Assembly: GCA_051647535.1 (NCBI GenBank)
Contig: JBOFEA010000004.1
Location: 186,001 to 250,000, forward strand
DNA: 64,000 bases
Direction of reading: 5' to 3'
Source: Brevinema_A sp051647535
Lineage (GTDB): Bacteria > Spirochaetota > Brevinematia > Brevinematales > Brevinemataceae
Shown here: positions 8,752 through 17,202 of the stretch, piece after piece
Layout of the letters: every line of letters starts with the position of its first letter
How positions within the stretch are numbered: position 1 is the stretch's first letter
Position numbers and translations under genes: made by a program
The notes under the pieces: generated by a model
Seen by the model: the letters and a program-made list of their open reading frames with translations, nothing else
Told to the model about the DNA's origin: nothing
Databases searched by the model: none

Positions 8752-9042
8752 TTATATGATATTTTTATAAATGTTCTTATCTTGAATAAACGTACGTTTT
8801 TTTATAGTTGAAAACCTTTTAATCTGACATTCTCGAAGAAATGCGGAACGATGGCATGAATGCTCTTCTACAAACACTAAAGAAATAGGTTTATAAATTT
8901 TAGTATATTTGGCTCCTCTTCCGGAAAGATGCATTTTAAAGCGTTTAACAGGATCTTTTGCTATTCCTGTATATAAACTGCCACCTCGACATTCAATCAT
9001 GTAAACAAACCACGGACCTTTAGAAAAATTACTTTCAGACAT
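8752..9042 (-). CDS. GIY-YIG domain protein (UPF0213/YhbQ type)
   Basis: The protein is 96 residues. The core GIY-YIG signature is seen as FVYMIEC followed by SLYTGIAKDPVKRFKMH, with the downstream GRGAKYTK motif that defines the YhbQ/UPF0213 branch. Members are small single-domain proteins of the GIY-YIG endonuclease superfamily. Roles in DNA repair have been proposed, but the substrate is not established. It is the promoter-proximal gene of a two-gene unit with the barrel protein. Confidence 0.88.
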   Translation of the reverse strand: MSESNFSKGPWFVYMIECRGGSLYTGIAKDPVKRFKMHLSGRGAKYTKIYKPISLVFVEEHSCHRSAFLRECQIKRFSTIKKRTFIQDKNIYKNII

Positions 9043-9084
9043 TTAGAACCAAGTATAATCGAATGCTGATATTAATTAGTATAT

Positions 9085-9113
9085 ATTATAAAAGCAGAAG
9101 GAAAAAAAATCAA
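9085..9113 (-). promoter_or_regulatory. Promoter of the GIY-YIG/barrel unit
   Basis: On the minus strand, TTGATT, a 17-base spacer and TATAAT lie about 45 bases upstream of the GIY-YIG start. Confidence 0.82.
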
Positions 9114-9128
9114 TATTTTACATAATAT

Positions 9129-9156
9129 CTGACAATTTTGAAATCTTTTTTATAAA
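9129..9156 (+). promoter_or_regulatory. Possible promoter of fliY
   Basis: CTGACA, a 16-base spacer and TATAAA lie about 70 bases upstream of the fliY start. Both boxes have five of six consensus bases. Together with the divergent minus-strand promoter nearby it explains the 185-bp gap. Confidence 0.5.
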
Positions 9157-9227
9157 ATTTGCTCAAGATTTTTTTTTTATTTCCGAAAATTATCTTAGGT
9201 AAAGAGGAAGAAAAAAGGGAGGATAAC

Positions 9228-10247
9228 ATGAGTGATTCATCATTATCTCAAGACGAATTAGATGCGTTATTGCAGGGCGGAACACTGGAAAACAACAATA
9301 GTGAAACTCTAACTAACACAGAAGAAGTGACACTTTCCCGATTGTACAATTCATTAGCAGTATCTCGTATTAATATTATCAAACAATCTTATAATCTCCC
9401 GGTATCACTAGATCAGGTAAATATTTTAGTAGGCGGAAACGCAAAAATTACTCAAGATTTAACGAGCCAATTAGTGGGAGCAACAAGTACTATTACAGGA
9501 AGTTCTTCTGGAGAATGGTACTCTGCAATACCTGTAAATTCCGTATTAGGTATTATCAACACCATGGACAATACTAATATTACAGAATTTTCAGATGATA
9601 TATTGAAACGATTTGGAGATTTCATAAAAAGATTAGAAAATTCAGATCAACAAATTCTTTCAGAGCAATTGAAAGAACAAACTAATATTTCTACAGGAGA
9701 AATCAGCTTATATACTAATGGTACGGATTTCCTCAAGAACAATGGAAGTTTTGTACGAATTGTAATGAATATTAATATTAATAATGCATCATACCCCTTT
9801 TATATCATTACAAATATAAGATCCGCAAAAAATATGGCTAGGCTGATAAGTCTTAACAACAATACCAATCAAACACCAAACCCTTTAGGACAGAATAATT
9901 CTTCCGTAAATATGCAGCCTGCATCTTTTCAGCATTTTAGTCCCTCAGGAACTATAGAACCTTTAGACAACTTAGCATTACTACTTGATGTTCCGATGCG
10001 TGTGACGGTTGAGCTTGGAAGAACAAGAATGACGATCAAAGACATTTTGAATCTTGGAGAAGGTTCTATTGTAGAATTGGAAAAATTAGCTGGAGAACCT
10101 GTGGATGTATTGGTTAACGATAAGCTAATTGCATTAGGTGAAGTTGTCGTTATAGATGAAAATTTCTCTGTTCGTGTGACAAAAGTCGTAACGCCTATGG
10201 AAAGGATTTTCGACCGCGAAAATCTTCATGGAAAAGGCGGATTCTAA
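9228..10247 (+). CDS. fliY: Flagellar motor switch protein FliY/FliN
   Basis: The start is the ATG at 9228, with GGGAGG just upstream. The 339-residue protein begins SDSSLSQDELDALLQGG, the conserved N-terminal peptide of spirochaete and Firmicute FliM/FliY. Residues about 246-322 form the SpoA/FliN domain (LDVPMRVTVELGRTRMTI through VTKVVTPMERI) that builds the C ring. Residues about 40-210 occupy the place of the CheC-like phosphatase domain of FliY. However, I do not find the paired Glu-x-x-Asn active-site motifs, so phosphatase activity is doubtful. A low-complexity Asn/Gln/Pro linker joins the two parts. The gene stands alone between its promoter and a strong terminator, away from other switch genes. 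Confidence 0.85.
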   Translation: MSDSSLSQDELDALLQGGTLENNNSETLTNTEEVTLSRLYNSLAVSRINIIKQSYNLPVSLDQVNILVGGNAKITQDLTSQLVGATSTITGSSSGEWYSAIPVNSVLGIINTMDNTNITEFSDDILKRFGDFIKRLENSDQQILSEQLKEQTNISTGEISLYTNGTDFLKNNGSFVRIVMNININNASYPFYIITNIRSAKNMARLISLNNNTNQTPNPLGQNNSSVNMQPASFQHFSPSGTIEPLDNLALLLDVPMRVTVELGRTRMTIKDILNLGEGSIVELEKLAGEPVDVLVNDKLIALGEVVVIDENFSVRVTKVVTPMERIFDRENLHGKGGF

Positions 10248-10261
10248 TAACCGTATTCAAA

Positions 10262-10301
10262 AAAATACACTTTCTATCTAAAATGGTAGAAAGTGTATTT
10301 T
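10262..10301 (+). terminator. Terminator of fliY
   Basis: A perfect 15-bp stem (AAAATACACTTTCTA and complement) with a 10-nt loop is followed by a T-rich stretch, 15 bases after the fliY stop. The possible upstream start of recF at 10293 lies inside this hairpin, which argues for the later recF start. Confidence 0.9.
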
Positions 10302-10370
10302 ATTATAACACTTTCGGAATTAAACAATAAAAAATATTTGACTCATAATCCAAGTAAAGAGTACAACATT

Positions 10371-11432
10371 ATGTTTTTAAAAAAAATTCGTTATATCAAT
10401 TTTCGTTCCTTTCCGGAATTAAATTTGGACAATTTCGAACATGTCAACTGTCTAGCAGGAGAAAACGGAAGCGGAAAAACCAATTTCTTGGAAGGAATAT
10501 ATTTACTATCCTCAAATAGAGGGTTTCGTACAGGAGATCGAAAAGAACTGACTTACAAAAACGAGTCTGGATTTTTTCTCCAAGGACATTTTGATGACGA
10601 TATTATTGAAAGAGTCATTGCCGATAAAAGAAAATTAACTTTAAACGGACAGACAATTCCCACAAACAAATTAAGAATTTACAATCCCGTGATTGCATTT
10701 TCGCCAAATGATATCTTTTTGGCTACAGGATCATCTGAAACAAGACGACGTTTTTTTGATGCCGCTATATCGTTATTAGATTCATCATATCCTGAACATA
10801 TGATGAATTACGAACGAGCACTCCGCCAACGAAATGCTTCATTAAAAAGAGATCCCAAACATGCAGATATTTGGAATGAACATATCATAACCCATGGTGC
10901 ATATTTAATACAGCAACGATTGGCATTTGCAAAGCTTTTGACTCCCAAACTTCATGAACTCTACAAACAATTTACTCAAGGTAATGCGTCCTTGCATTAC
11001 TTAAATAATTTCAAATTATCCAGCAACTTACAAGAATCGCTTCAAGAAGCCTTGGAACAAAGTAAATTTGAAGATAACAATAAAAAGCATACATCTAAAG
11101 GCCCTCATAGAGATGATATCACATTATTTATTGACAGCATGCCTGCGGCTAAATCAGGATCTCAAGGTCAAAATCGAGCGTTAGCATTTGCATTAAAAAT
11201 CGCATCTGTAGAAATTATTGAAGAAACATTAGGTAGAAAACCTATTTTGTTAATTGACGATGCAATGCTGGAATTAGATTTAAAAAAGAAACAACGAATT
11301 TTCGATAAACTGCTTTCTTTAAAACTTCAAATTTTCTTAACAGGTACATCAAAAGAGTTTTTTGATTTTATACCAAGCAACGTCAATAAAAATTATATTA
11401 ATTTTGATCTTGAATCAAATCAAGAATCATAG
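10371..11432 (+). CDS. recF: DNA replication and repair protein RecF
   Basis: The 353-residue protein starts at the ATG at 10371 (FLKKIRYINFRSF). Longer in-frame extensions overlap the fliY terminator. Walker A is GENGSGKT at residues 30-37, the ABC signature is SGSQGQNRAL, and Walker B is ILLIDDAMLELD. RecF is an SMC/ABC-type ATPase that helps RecOR load RecA at single-strand gaps. It is not next to dnaA-dnaN-gyrB here, unlike in many bacteria. Its 3' end overlaps the 3' end of the converging folC by 35 bp, so there is no room for a normal terminator. Confidence 0.93.
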   Translation: MFLKKIRYINFRSFPELNLDNFEHVNCLAGENGSGKTNFLEGIYLLSSNRGFRTGDRKELTYKNESGFFLQGHFDDDIIERVIADKRKLTLNGQTIPTNKLRIYNPVIAFSPNDIFLATGSSETRRRFFDAAISLLDSSYPEHMMNYERALRQRNASLKRDPKHADIWNEHIITHGAYLIQQRLAFAKLLTPKLHELYKQFTQGNASLHYLNNFKLSSNLQESLQEALEQSKFEDNNKKHTSKGPHRDDITLFIDSMPAAKSGSQGQNRALAFALKIASVEIIEETLGRKPILLIDDAMLELDLKKKQRIFDKLLSLKLQIFLTGTSKEFFDFIPSNVNKNYINFDLESNQES

Positions 11433-12660
11433 GAATACTATAGAACGAACCGGCAAATACTTTGTAGTCTCCCGAAGTTTCTGCAAGATCAATATTACTG
11501 ACATCAGACACATAAGAAACCGTAAAATATGTTGACAGCTTGCTGTATAATTCCAAACCATCAGATTCTCTAGTACCATTGTACCGAAAATCATAAACAC
11601 AAATATGATTAATTAAATGCTTATACTTCTGAAGTACTTCAGTAATATCATCCAATTCTTTCCCCTTAAGAATCGTCAAATATAAATCTGCTTTTTTCCG
11701 ACAAAAAATTTGTCCAACTGAAACCAGTAAATTCTCAAAAGAATCACCGTTATGAGCAGTATCAATCAAAATATTATGAGAGACTTGCTGAACACGAAAA
11801 GGTATCGGACATAATGCAGCTTTTTTCACAGCATTAGAAGAAATTTGAGGAACTACAGACAAAACCCCTGCAGCTGCAAGACAAAAATTCTTCACATGAG
11901 CTTCACCAATACGATTAAGAATGATATTATTAATATGAAATTTTTTTGATAATTGAACGTCAAGAGAAAAAGATGTGGAATGGTCAGGACAAAGAGTTTG
12001 ATCTTGAATGGTGATAATATCGTTAAAAAAAGAAACATTACCTTCTTTCAAAAAAATATCTCGAACAGTTTCCTGTTGCTCCAAACTCAAAACCAATGCA
12101 CCGGATTTAATCACTCCAGCTTTATCATAAGCAATTTCTTGAATTGTAGAACCAAGAAATTTCGTATGCTCCAAAGAAATATTTCCTAAAAGAACAAGAA
12201 TAGGACTACAAAAATTCGTCGGATCAAATCGCCCTCCTATTCCAACTTCAAGAATAACATAACGACATTTTTTTTTCAAAAAATAAATCAATGCCGAAAA
12301 AAGACAAATTTCAAAGAAATGTAGTTTATGGTTCTGCCAAATCATATGGTATTCTTCAATAATGCTCATCATATCTTGATTGGAAATCATTCCGTCTGTT
12401 GTTGTTATTCTTTCACGAATATCAAAAATATGAGGAGACGTGAATATTCCGGTATTTATTCCTTGATTTTTCAGAATTTGAAAAGCCGTCCAAGATAAGG
12501 AACCTTTTCCTTTGGAGCCGGCTGTATGAATATAAGACAGTGAATCCGGATCAAACCCTAATTGTCTTAATATAGAAAAAACTCGCTTAGGATAAATATC
12601 TGCTTGTACACGTGTTTGAGAAGAATAGCTGATAATAAGTTCGGAAATATTGGTATTCAT
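11398..12660 (-). CDS. folC: Folylpolyglutamate synthase / dihydrofolate synthase family (Mur ligase-like)
   Basis: The 420-residue enzyme has the ATP loop HTAGSKGKGS, the FTSPHIFDIRERI substrate motif, VILEVGIGGRFDPTN and the SLEHTKFLG loop, all diagnostic of FolC. It adds glutamate to folates, and in many bacteria also makes dihydrofolate from dihydropteroate. Whether this copy has both activities cannot be told from sequence. It is the last gene of an SDR-ogg-folC unit, with only 6 bp after ogg. It overlaps recF tail to tail. Confidence 0.93.
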   Translation of the reverse strand: MNTNISELIISYSSQTRVQADIYPKRVFSILRQLGFDPDSLSYIHTAGSKGKGSLSWTAFQILKNQGINTGIFTSPHIFDIRERITTTDGMISNQDMMSIIEEYHMIWQNHKLHFFEICLFSALIYFLKKKCRYVILEVGIGGRFDPTNFCSPILVLLGNISLEHTKFLGSTIQEIAYDKAGVIKSGALVLSLEQQETVRDIFLKEGNVSFFNDIITIQDQTLCPDHSTSFSLDVQLSKKFHINNIILNRIGEAHVKNFCLAAAGVLSVVPQISSNAVKKAALCPIPFRVQQVSHNILIDTAHNGDSFENLLVSVGQIFCRKKADLYLTILKGKELDDITEVLQKYKHLINHICVYDFRYNGTRESDGLELYSKLSTYFTVSYVSDVSNIDLAETSGDYKVFAGSFYSIPMILDLIQDQN

Positions 12661-12666
12661 TAATCC

Positions 12667-13383
12667 TCACCGTAGTTGAAGAATTCTATAAGGAGATAAT
12701 TTGGAATCAGCCAAAGCAACACCTGCAGCCCAAACAGCAAAATCCGCATGAGGAACACTTGTTTCGCCAAATTCATCCAACCATAACTTACTGTGAATAA
12801 ATTCTTGGAATACGGATTCCCATAACAAATATAATTTCCGCGAGGACGGAACCTTATGTTCTACTGAACCAATTAATCCTATATTTTTCATAAACGATAC
12901 AATATGACGATCCATAATAACCAAATCATCACTCATTCCAATATTTCTAAGAAAATGAGTTGATTCCTTAAGTCCAAATCCCTTCGCTGCCGAAATTAGG
13001 TACTCCCTCTTTGATGACGCTGATTTCAGCTTTATCATCTCCGAAACAATATCCATACCATGAGAACGCCAAAATATTAAACGATCGGTTTTTTGATTGT
13101 GAAATCTTATATAAGGTTTCTTGCAAAGACATTGAGCGATTTGGATAGGATTCGCTTGATAAAAAAAATCATCTGTAAACAATTCACGATAAGTATAATC
13201 TGCCGAATCGGATTTAGTAGCAGGAGTTAGGAGGCAGTAAACTGCCTGCCGAAATATTTCATGTGCATTATCCTTAGGAATAGATTGAATCTGATATTGC
13301 AGAGATTGAGGATAATGCACATGAAAAAATTTTAAATGTTTGAAAAATTCTGTATCTTTTTGAAAGAACAACAATTCTGTCAT
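12667..13383 (-). CDS. ogg: 8-oxoguanine DNA glycosylase/AP lyase, Ogg2 type
   Basis: The 238-residue protein shows RQAVYCLLTPATKSD (residues about 45-59) and the helix-hairpin-helix stretch AAKGFGLKESTHFLRNIG, with the candidate catalytic Lys139. The catalytic Asp158 lies in VIMDRHI. This combination is typical of the Ogg2 family (HhH-GPD superfamily), best known from archaea, Thermotoga and anaerobic bacteria. The enzyme removes 8-oxoguanine and cleaves the abasic site. Start and upstream SDR stop overlap as ATGA, implying translational coupling; no separate ribosome site is visible. Confidence 0.87.
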   Translation of the reverse strand: MTELLFFQKDTEFFKHLKFFHVHYPQSLQYQIQSIPKDNAHEIFRQAVYCLLTPATKSDSADYTYRELFTDDFFYQANPIQIAQCLCKKPYIRFHNQKTDRLIFWRSHGMDIVSEMIKLKSASSKREYLISAAKGFGLKESTHFLRNIGMSDDLVIMDRHIVSFMKNIGLIGSVEHKVPSSRKLYLLWESVFQEFIHSKLWLDEFGETSVPHADFAVWAAGVALADSKLSPYRILQLR

Positions 13384-14180
13384 TCAGGAGAAAGTCCGCT
13401 TTTTTGAATATCATTAGGATATCTTGCAGAAGTTAAATCCATTCCTCCATCAACCGGAAGCAGAATTCCTGTAATAAGACTTGCATAATCACTCGCTAAA
13501 AATACTGCCGCATACGCAATATCATTAGGAACACCAACTCGAGGTATCGGCTGGATTTTAAGAAAATCCGATATAAATTCTTTTGTTAAATTCGCCTCTA
13601 CAGCATGTGTAGAAATCAAACCAGGAAGAACAGCATTACAACGAATCCCAAAGCGAGCATACTGAATAGCAATTTGTTTTGTCATATGATTTATCGCGTG
13701 TTTCGCTGTACCGTAAGCAACACTCGTAATATCAGGAATCAACGACGACAACGAAGAAATATTAACTATACTCCCAGTACGATTTTTAATCATATAAGGC
13801 AACACATTTTGGGAAGCTAAAAATACACTGTTTATATTAGTTAATACATTTTTTCCCCACTTATCCACATCCGTATTCAAAAAATCTTTATCCTCTGCTG
13901 GATTAACTCCACCAAAATTATTGATCAATATATCAATTTTATTTTCATTCTTAATGATATGTTCAACCATATCTTTATAACTCTGCTTTTCTAATGCATT
14001 AAAAAAAAGAGCTTCTGCTTGAAAACCTTCTGCAACAAATTCTTGAACTGTTTTGTTGGATAATTCCTTGTCCCAATCCGCAATGTAAACTTTTGCCCCT
14101 TGTTTGGCAGCAAATTCAGCACAAGCCCTACCTATTCCCTGTGCTCCAGCAGTCACTAAAACAACTTTATTTTTTAGCAT
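13380..14180 (-). CDS. Short-chain dehydrogenase/reductase
   Basis: This 266-residue SDR has the cofactor motif TAGAQGIG (residues 10-17), an acidic residue after beta-2 (ADWD, favouring NAD(H)), INNFGG, and the catalytic Ser142/143, Tyr156 and Lys160 (YGTAK). The C-terminus has the usual PVDGGMDLT ending. The substrate cannot be assigned; it resembles sugar or polyol/ketone dehydrogenases more than FabG, which is encoded elsewhere in this window. It is the first gene of the SDR-ogg-folC unit, with AAGGAG before the start. Confidence 0.9.
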   Translation of the reverse strand: MLKNKVVLVTAGAQGIGRACAEFAAKQGAKVYIADWDKELSNKTVQEFVAEGFQAEALFFNALEKQSYKDMVEHIIKNENKIDILINNFGGVNPAEDKDFLNTDVDKWGKNVLTNINSVFLASQNVLPYMIKNRTGSIVNISSLSSLIPDITSVAYGTAKHAINHMTKQIAIQYARFGIRCNAVLPGLISTHAVEANLTKEFISDFLKIQPIPRVGVPNDIAYAAVFLASDYASLITGILLPVDGGMDLTSARYPNDIQKSGLSPE

Positions 14181-14236
14181 AATTTCTCCTTATTAAATAC
14201 ATATTCTTAATTAATATATATTTTTAATTTATTACA

Positions 14237-15388
14237 TTAACTTATTTGTTTCAAAATAATATCAGCAACCATCGTCGCCCCATCATGAAATAATTCCATT
14301 TGATTCAAATGTGTTCTGGTGTCATTAAGCAATTCAGGATTCTTAACAAAATTTCCCACCATCTTAGCTACTTTTTTGGAATTTTGACAAATCCAAAGAA
14401 CTTCATGCTTACGGAAAAAATATGCCGCTTGTTTCTCTGCAGGATTTGCTATCAAATTCACTATTACCGGACATCCCATCTTTAAACACTCAAACACTGT
14501 TGACGGTCCGCTTTTCCCAACAAACAAATCACTTACACTTAAAATCGGTACAATAGACTCAACAAAACCAAATACTACCACATTAACAACATGATCTTGC
14601 TGTTTCAATCTCTCAGAAAACTTACTCAAATACTCATACAATTCTTCATTTTTACCACATACAGTGATAATATTCATAGGAATATTCAGATTGACAAGTT
14701 CATGAAGCGTATGCTGCATTTTTCCACGCCCTTGTCCACCATCACTCATAAACACTGTAAATAACTCCGGATTCAAATGATAATTCTTTTGCAACTCCGA
14801 TTTAGGCGGAAAATCACTTAGCTCAAATTCCTGCCTCAATGCCGGTGCAACCAACTGAAGCTTTTGTTCCTTAAATCCCAAAAAGCGCGCTTTCTTTTCT
14901 GCCTTGTCAGAACATACCAAAAATAAATCCCCTCTCTGATCCCAACATGGAAATACATCAAAAATATCAGGATTAAACGTAATAACAGGATAAGAAAGGT
15001 TATATTGTTTTTTGGCATCAATCGCTACTGTCTGAGTAAAAAAATGAGTAGTCACCACAACATCCGGATTAACTTCTTTTATATACTTTATCGATTGCAA
15101 CCACACTTTTCGATGAAACACCCTCATATACAAATGCACAAATGGAAGAAAAAGATAACACGGAATCAACATCAGTTGAGCAGCCCAAGGTATCTTAAGC
15201 ATATGGTTTAAAACTTCTTCCAAGTATTTTGTAAATTCAGGCTCTCCGGCGTCTGTAAAAAAATTACAAGTAGTAATCTCAAAACGATCCGAATAAAGCT
15301 CTTTTAATCTATTTGCAATAGCTAATGCAGTGACTTGATGTCCCAATCCCGTCGTAGTGTAAGTAATCAAAATATGTAATTTCTTCAT
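14237..15388 (-). CDS. MGDG-synthase-like glycosyltransferase (GT28)
   Basis: The 383-residue protein starts at the ATG at 15388 (KKLHILITYTTTGLGHQVTA). A GTG at 15403 sits on the ribosome site and is less likely. The N-terminal half matches the MGDG_synth domain (GLGHQ at residues 14-18, then VVTTHFFTQ). The C-terminal half is GT28-like, with FMSDGGQGRGKMQ and the donor-binding segment GKSGPSTVFECLKMGCPVI. Such enzymes transfer glucose or galactose from a UDP-sugar to diacylglycerol at the inner membrane, so a glycolipid role is likely. Its first 19 codons and upstream DNA occur again, decayed, 221 bp upstream (see the repeat). Confidence 0.85.
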   Translation of the reverse strand: MKKLHILITYTTTGLGHQVTALAIANRLKELYSDRFEITTCNFFTDAGEPEFTKYLEEVLNHMLKIPWAAQLMLIPCYLFLPFVHLYMRVFHRKVWLQSIKYIKEVNPDVVVTTHFFTQTVAIDAKKQYNLSYPVITFNPDIFDVFPCWDQRGDLFLVCSDKAEKKARFLGFKEQKLQLVAPALRQEFELSDFPPKSELQKNYHLNPELFTVFMSDGGQGRGKMQHTLHELVNLNIPMNIITVCGKNEELYEYLSKFSERLKQQDHVVNVVVFGFVESIVPILSVSDLFVGKSGPSTVFECLKMGCPVIVNLIANPAEKQAAYFFRKHEVLWICQNSKKVAKMVGNFVKNPELLNDTRTHLNQMELFHDGATMVADIILKQIS

Positions 15389-15754
15389 GAAAATAATGAC
15401 CACTCCTTCTATTCACTAATAGTCTTTATTATTTTATTAAATAATAAAAGTATTTTAATTATAATATAAGCAAAAACATATAACATAAACAAAAAAATTT
15501 CAATTTATTATTACAAAATCTACTCTTATAATATAAGACTGTAATTAGTAATGACTTGATATTCCACTCCTTTCATAATGTAAATCATTAAAATATGTAA
15601 TTTCTTTATGAAAACAATGATCAATCCTTCTATTCACTAATAATCTTTATTATTCTATTAAATAATAAAAGTATATTAAACACATATTGATTATAGCACA
15701 AGCAAAAAAAATTTTCAATTTATTATTACAAAATCAACTCTTATAATATAATAC
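15331..15754. repeat. Tandem duplication of about 215-221 bp covering the glycosyltransferase start
   Basis: Copy 1 (about 15331-15538) and copy 2 (about 15552-15754) align nearly end to end. Shared blocks include TGACTTGAT, AAATATGTAATTTCTT, CCTTCTATTCACTAAT, AAATAATAAAAGTAT and TTTCAATTTATTATTACAAA. Copy 1 contains the first 19 codons and 5' region of the glycosyltransferase. In copy 2 the start codon position reads ATA instead of ATG, and several indels have accumulated, so it is a non-functional relic. Together with the promoter at 15764-15792 this accounts for the 455-bp stretch without a gene. Confidence 0.85.
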
Positions 15755-15763
15755 CATAATTAA

Positions 15764-15792
15764 TTGAATTAAAAATTTATTTATGCTATAAT
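15764..15792 (+). promoter_or_regulatory. Promoter of the barrel-protein gene at 15844
   Basis: TTGAAT, a 17-base spacer and TATAAT with an extended TG element (TGCTATAAT) lie about 50 bases upstream of the start codon. Confidence 0.85.
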
Positions 15793-15843
15793 TAAAGATA
15801 GTTTATTACGTTGATAATAAATAATTTTTGGAGATGATATAAA

Positions 15844-16416
15844 ATGAAAAAATTACTTTTATTATTTTTGATTCTAAATGTTTCAGCCTTGTACTCTCAA
15901 GAAAAAGACAAGATCAAAGGCGGTTTATTAGGTGGTTGGGTTGCTTATGAACAACATCTTGGAGGATTAAATAATCAATTTATCACTTACAGTGGTGTTA
16001 CCACAGCTATCAGTATATTGGGGTTCTCTCTTGGTGTTGCAGCTTATGGAAATCTTCCTTTTTCATTTGAAAGTGACAGCATATTTTTTAACAATAATCT
16101 GCAGATTCTTTACGGTGGTATCGTTATTGGATACAAAACTCCTTGGAAAACTATCGGTGTACGTATTTCTACCATCATAGGTGCCGGATCTATTAAATCT
16201 TGGAACAATATTTTTGAACAAACTTACCAAAATTCAAATATTCACTTTGTCGTATCGCCAACAATCAATCTTGATTTCCATCTATTTAGTACATTAGTAT
16301 TAAGCGTTGGTGTCAGCTACCGCTACTTCTTAGGTGCAGAAGACAAACATTACTTTGATATCAATAATTGGAAAAATGCTCTTTCCGGTGTTATCAGTTT
16401 AGGTTGGGTATACTAA
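15844..16416 (+). CDS. Probable outer-membrane beta-barrel protein, paralog of 19698
   Basis: The 190-residue protein has a clear signal peptide ending near SALYSQ. The mature part is alternating strands with Gly/aromatic residues. It shares a layout and local sequence with the protein at 19698. Matching segments are WVAYEQHLGGLNNQFIT versus WINYQQQFGALDNKFFT, LYGGIVIGY versus LYGGGIVGF, and LVLSVGVSYRYF versus LFLSLSVSYRYV. I infer a small paralogous barrel family with surface or porin-like roles. GGAG precedes the start. Confidence 0.7.
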   Translation: MKKLLLLFLILNVSALYSQEKDKIKGGLLGGWVAYEQHLGGLNNQFITYSGVTTAISILGFSLGVAAYGNLPFSFESDSIFFNNNLQILYGGIVIGYKTPWKTIGVRISTIIGAGSIKSWNNIFEQTYQNSNIHFVVSPTINLDFHLFSTLVLSVGVSYRYFLGAEDKHYFDINNWKNALSGVISLGWVY

Positions 16417-16433
16417 ATTACATCTCTTCTCTC

Positions 16434-16482
16434 AGAATCATTTCTTACTTATATTAAATAAATATAAGTAAGAAATGATTCT
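16434..16482. repeat. 22-bp perfect inverted repeat downstream of the barrel gene
   Basis: Left arm 16434-16455 and right arm 16461-16482 are perfectly complementary around a 5-nt loop. The stem begins AGAATCATTTCTTACTT. It follows the barrel gene stop by 17 bases but lacks a T run on either strand. It may be a transcription-blocking or mRNA 3'-stabilising hairpin rather than a classic terminator. Confidence 0.75.
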
Positions 16483-16523
16483 ATCAATAAATAATATGAT
16501 AAATAATCAACTTAGGAAATTAT

Positions 16524-17147
16524 ATGACATTCCCGCTGATCCCTTTTTTAGCACTAGTATTTTCAGCTTCTTTTACTCCCGGTCCAAATAACTTAATGTG
16601 TATGACTCTTGGACAAAGTTTAGGATTTAAAAATGCATTTAGATATATTCTTGGTATTATTGTAGGTTACTATATCGTACAGTTGATTTTAGCCTTTTCT
16701 GGTTATATCATTTATGAAATATTACCAATATTAAAACCAATTATAGGAATTTTAGGTGCATGTTATATGAGCTTTCTAGCTTTTTCCATCATTAAATTAA
16801 AAAAGCCTTCTTCTAATAAAGAAGATACTGAAGTTATTATACCAATAGACAAATTGTTTATCACAGGATTAAGCGTTCAATTTTTCAATCCTAAAGCTAT
16901 TTTATTTGGGCTTGCAATTCTATCTAATTTCATTTTTCCATATATTACCAACATTTTCCAAATCTTAATGACTTTAGCATTTTTAACGTTTATGACCTTT
17001 ACCGGTGCTGCTATATGGGCAGGATCAGGAGCTATCTTAAGCAAATGGATACATAAATATCAAAAGACATTTAATACCATTATAGCATCAGCTCTTATTT
17101 ATAGTGCATTTTCTATGTTAAAAATTAGTTTCTCATCATTAGTATAA
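16524..17147 (+). CDS. LysE/RhtB family amino-acid exporter
   Basis: The 207-residue, mostly hydrophobic protein has about six membrane segments. The family hallmark near the N-terminus is FTPGPNNLMCMTLGQSLGFK, followed by a long first helix, and a central VQFFNPKAILF segment. LysE/RhtB proteins export amino acids such as lysine, homoserine or cysteine across the inner membrane, driven by the proton gradient. The substrate here is unknown. AGGAAA lies before the start, and the gene ends at a bidirectional terminator shared with tsf. Confidence 0.88.
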   Translation: MTFPLIPFLALVFSASFTPGPNNLMCMTLGQSLGFKNAFRYILGIIVGYYIVQLILAFSGYIIYEILPILKPIIGILGACYMSFLAFSIIKLKKPSSNKEDTEVIIPIDKLFITGLSVQFFNPKAILFGLAILSNFIFPYITNIFQILMTLAFLTFMTFTGAAIWAGSGAILSKWIHKYQKTFNTIIASALIYSAFSMLKISFSSLV

Positions 17148-17150
17148 ATA

Positions 17151-17187
17151 AAAAAAACTCTTGGAAATAATTTCCAAGAGTTTTTTT
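17151..17187. terminator. Bidirectional terminator between the lysE-like gene and tsf
   Basis: A 17-bp stem including the A/T flanks (ACTCTTGGAAA and complement, 3-nt loop) has a run of A on one side and T on the other, and so serves both converging genes. Confidence 0.93.
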
Positions 17188-17202
17188 TATAAGTAGTTGA
17201 AT

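Noticed and set aside
10293..10370. N-terminal extension of recF
   Set aside because: It starts inside the fliY terminator hairpin; the canonical RecF N-terminus begins at 10371.
15389..15843. Gene-free stretch considered as a site for a small RNA
   Set aside because: The duplication explains most of it; I see no promoter-terminator pair enclosing a structured RNA.
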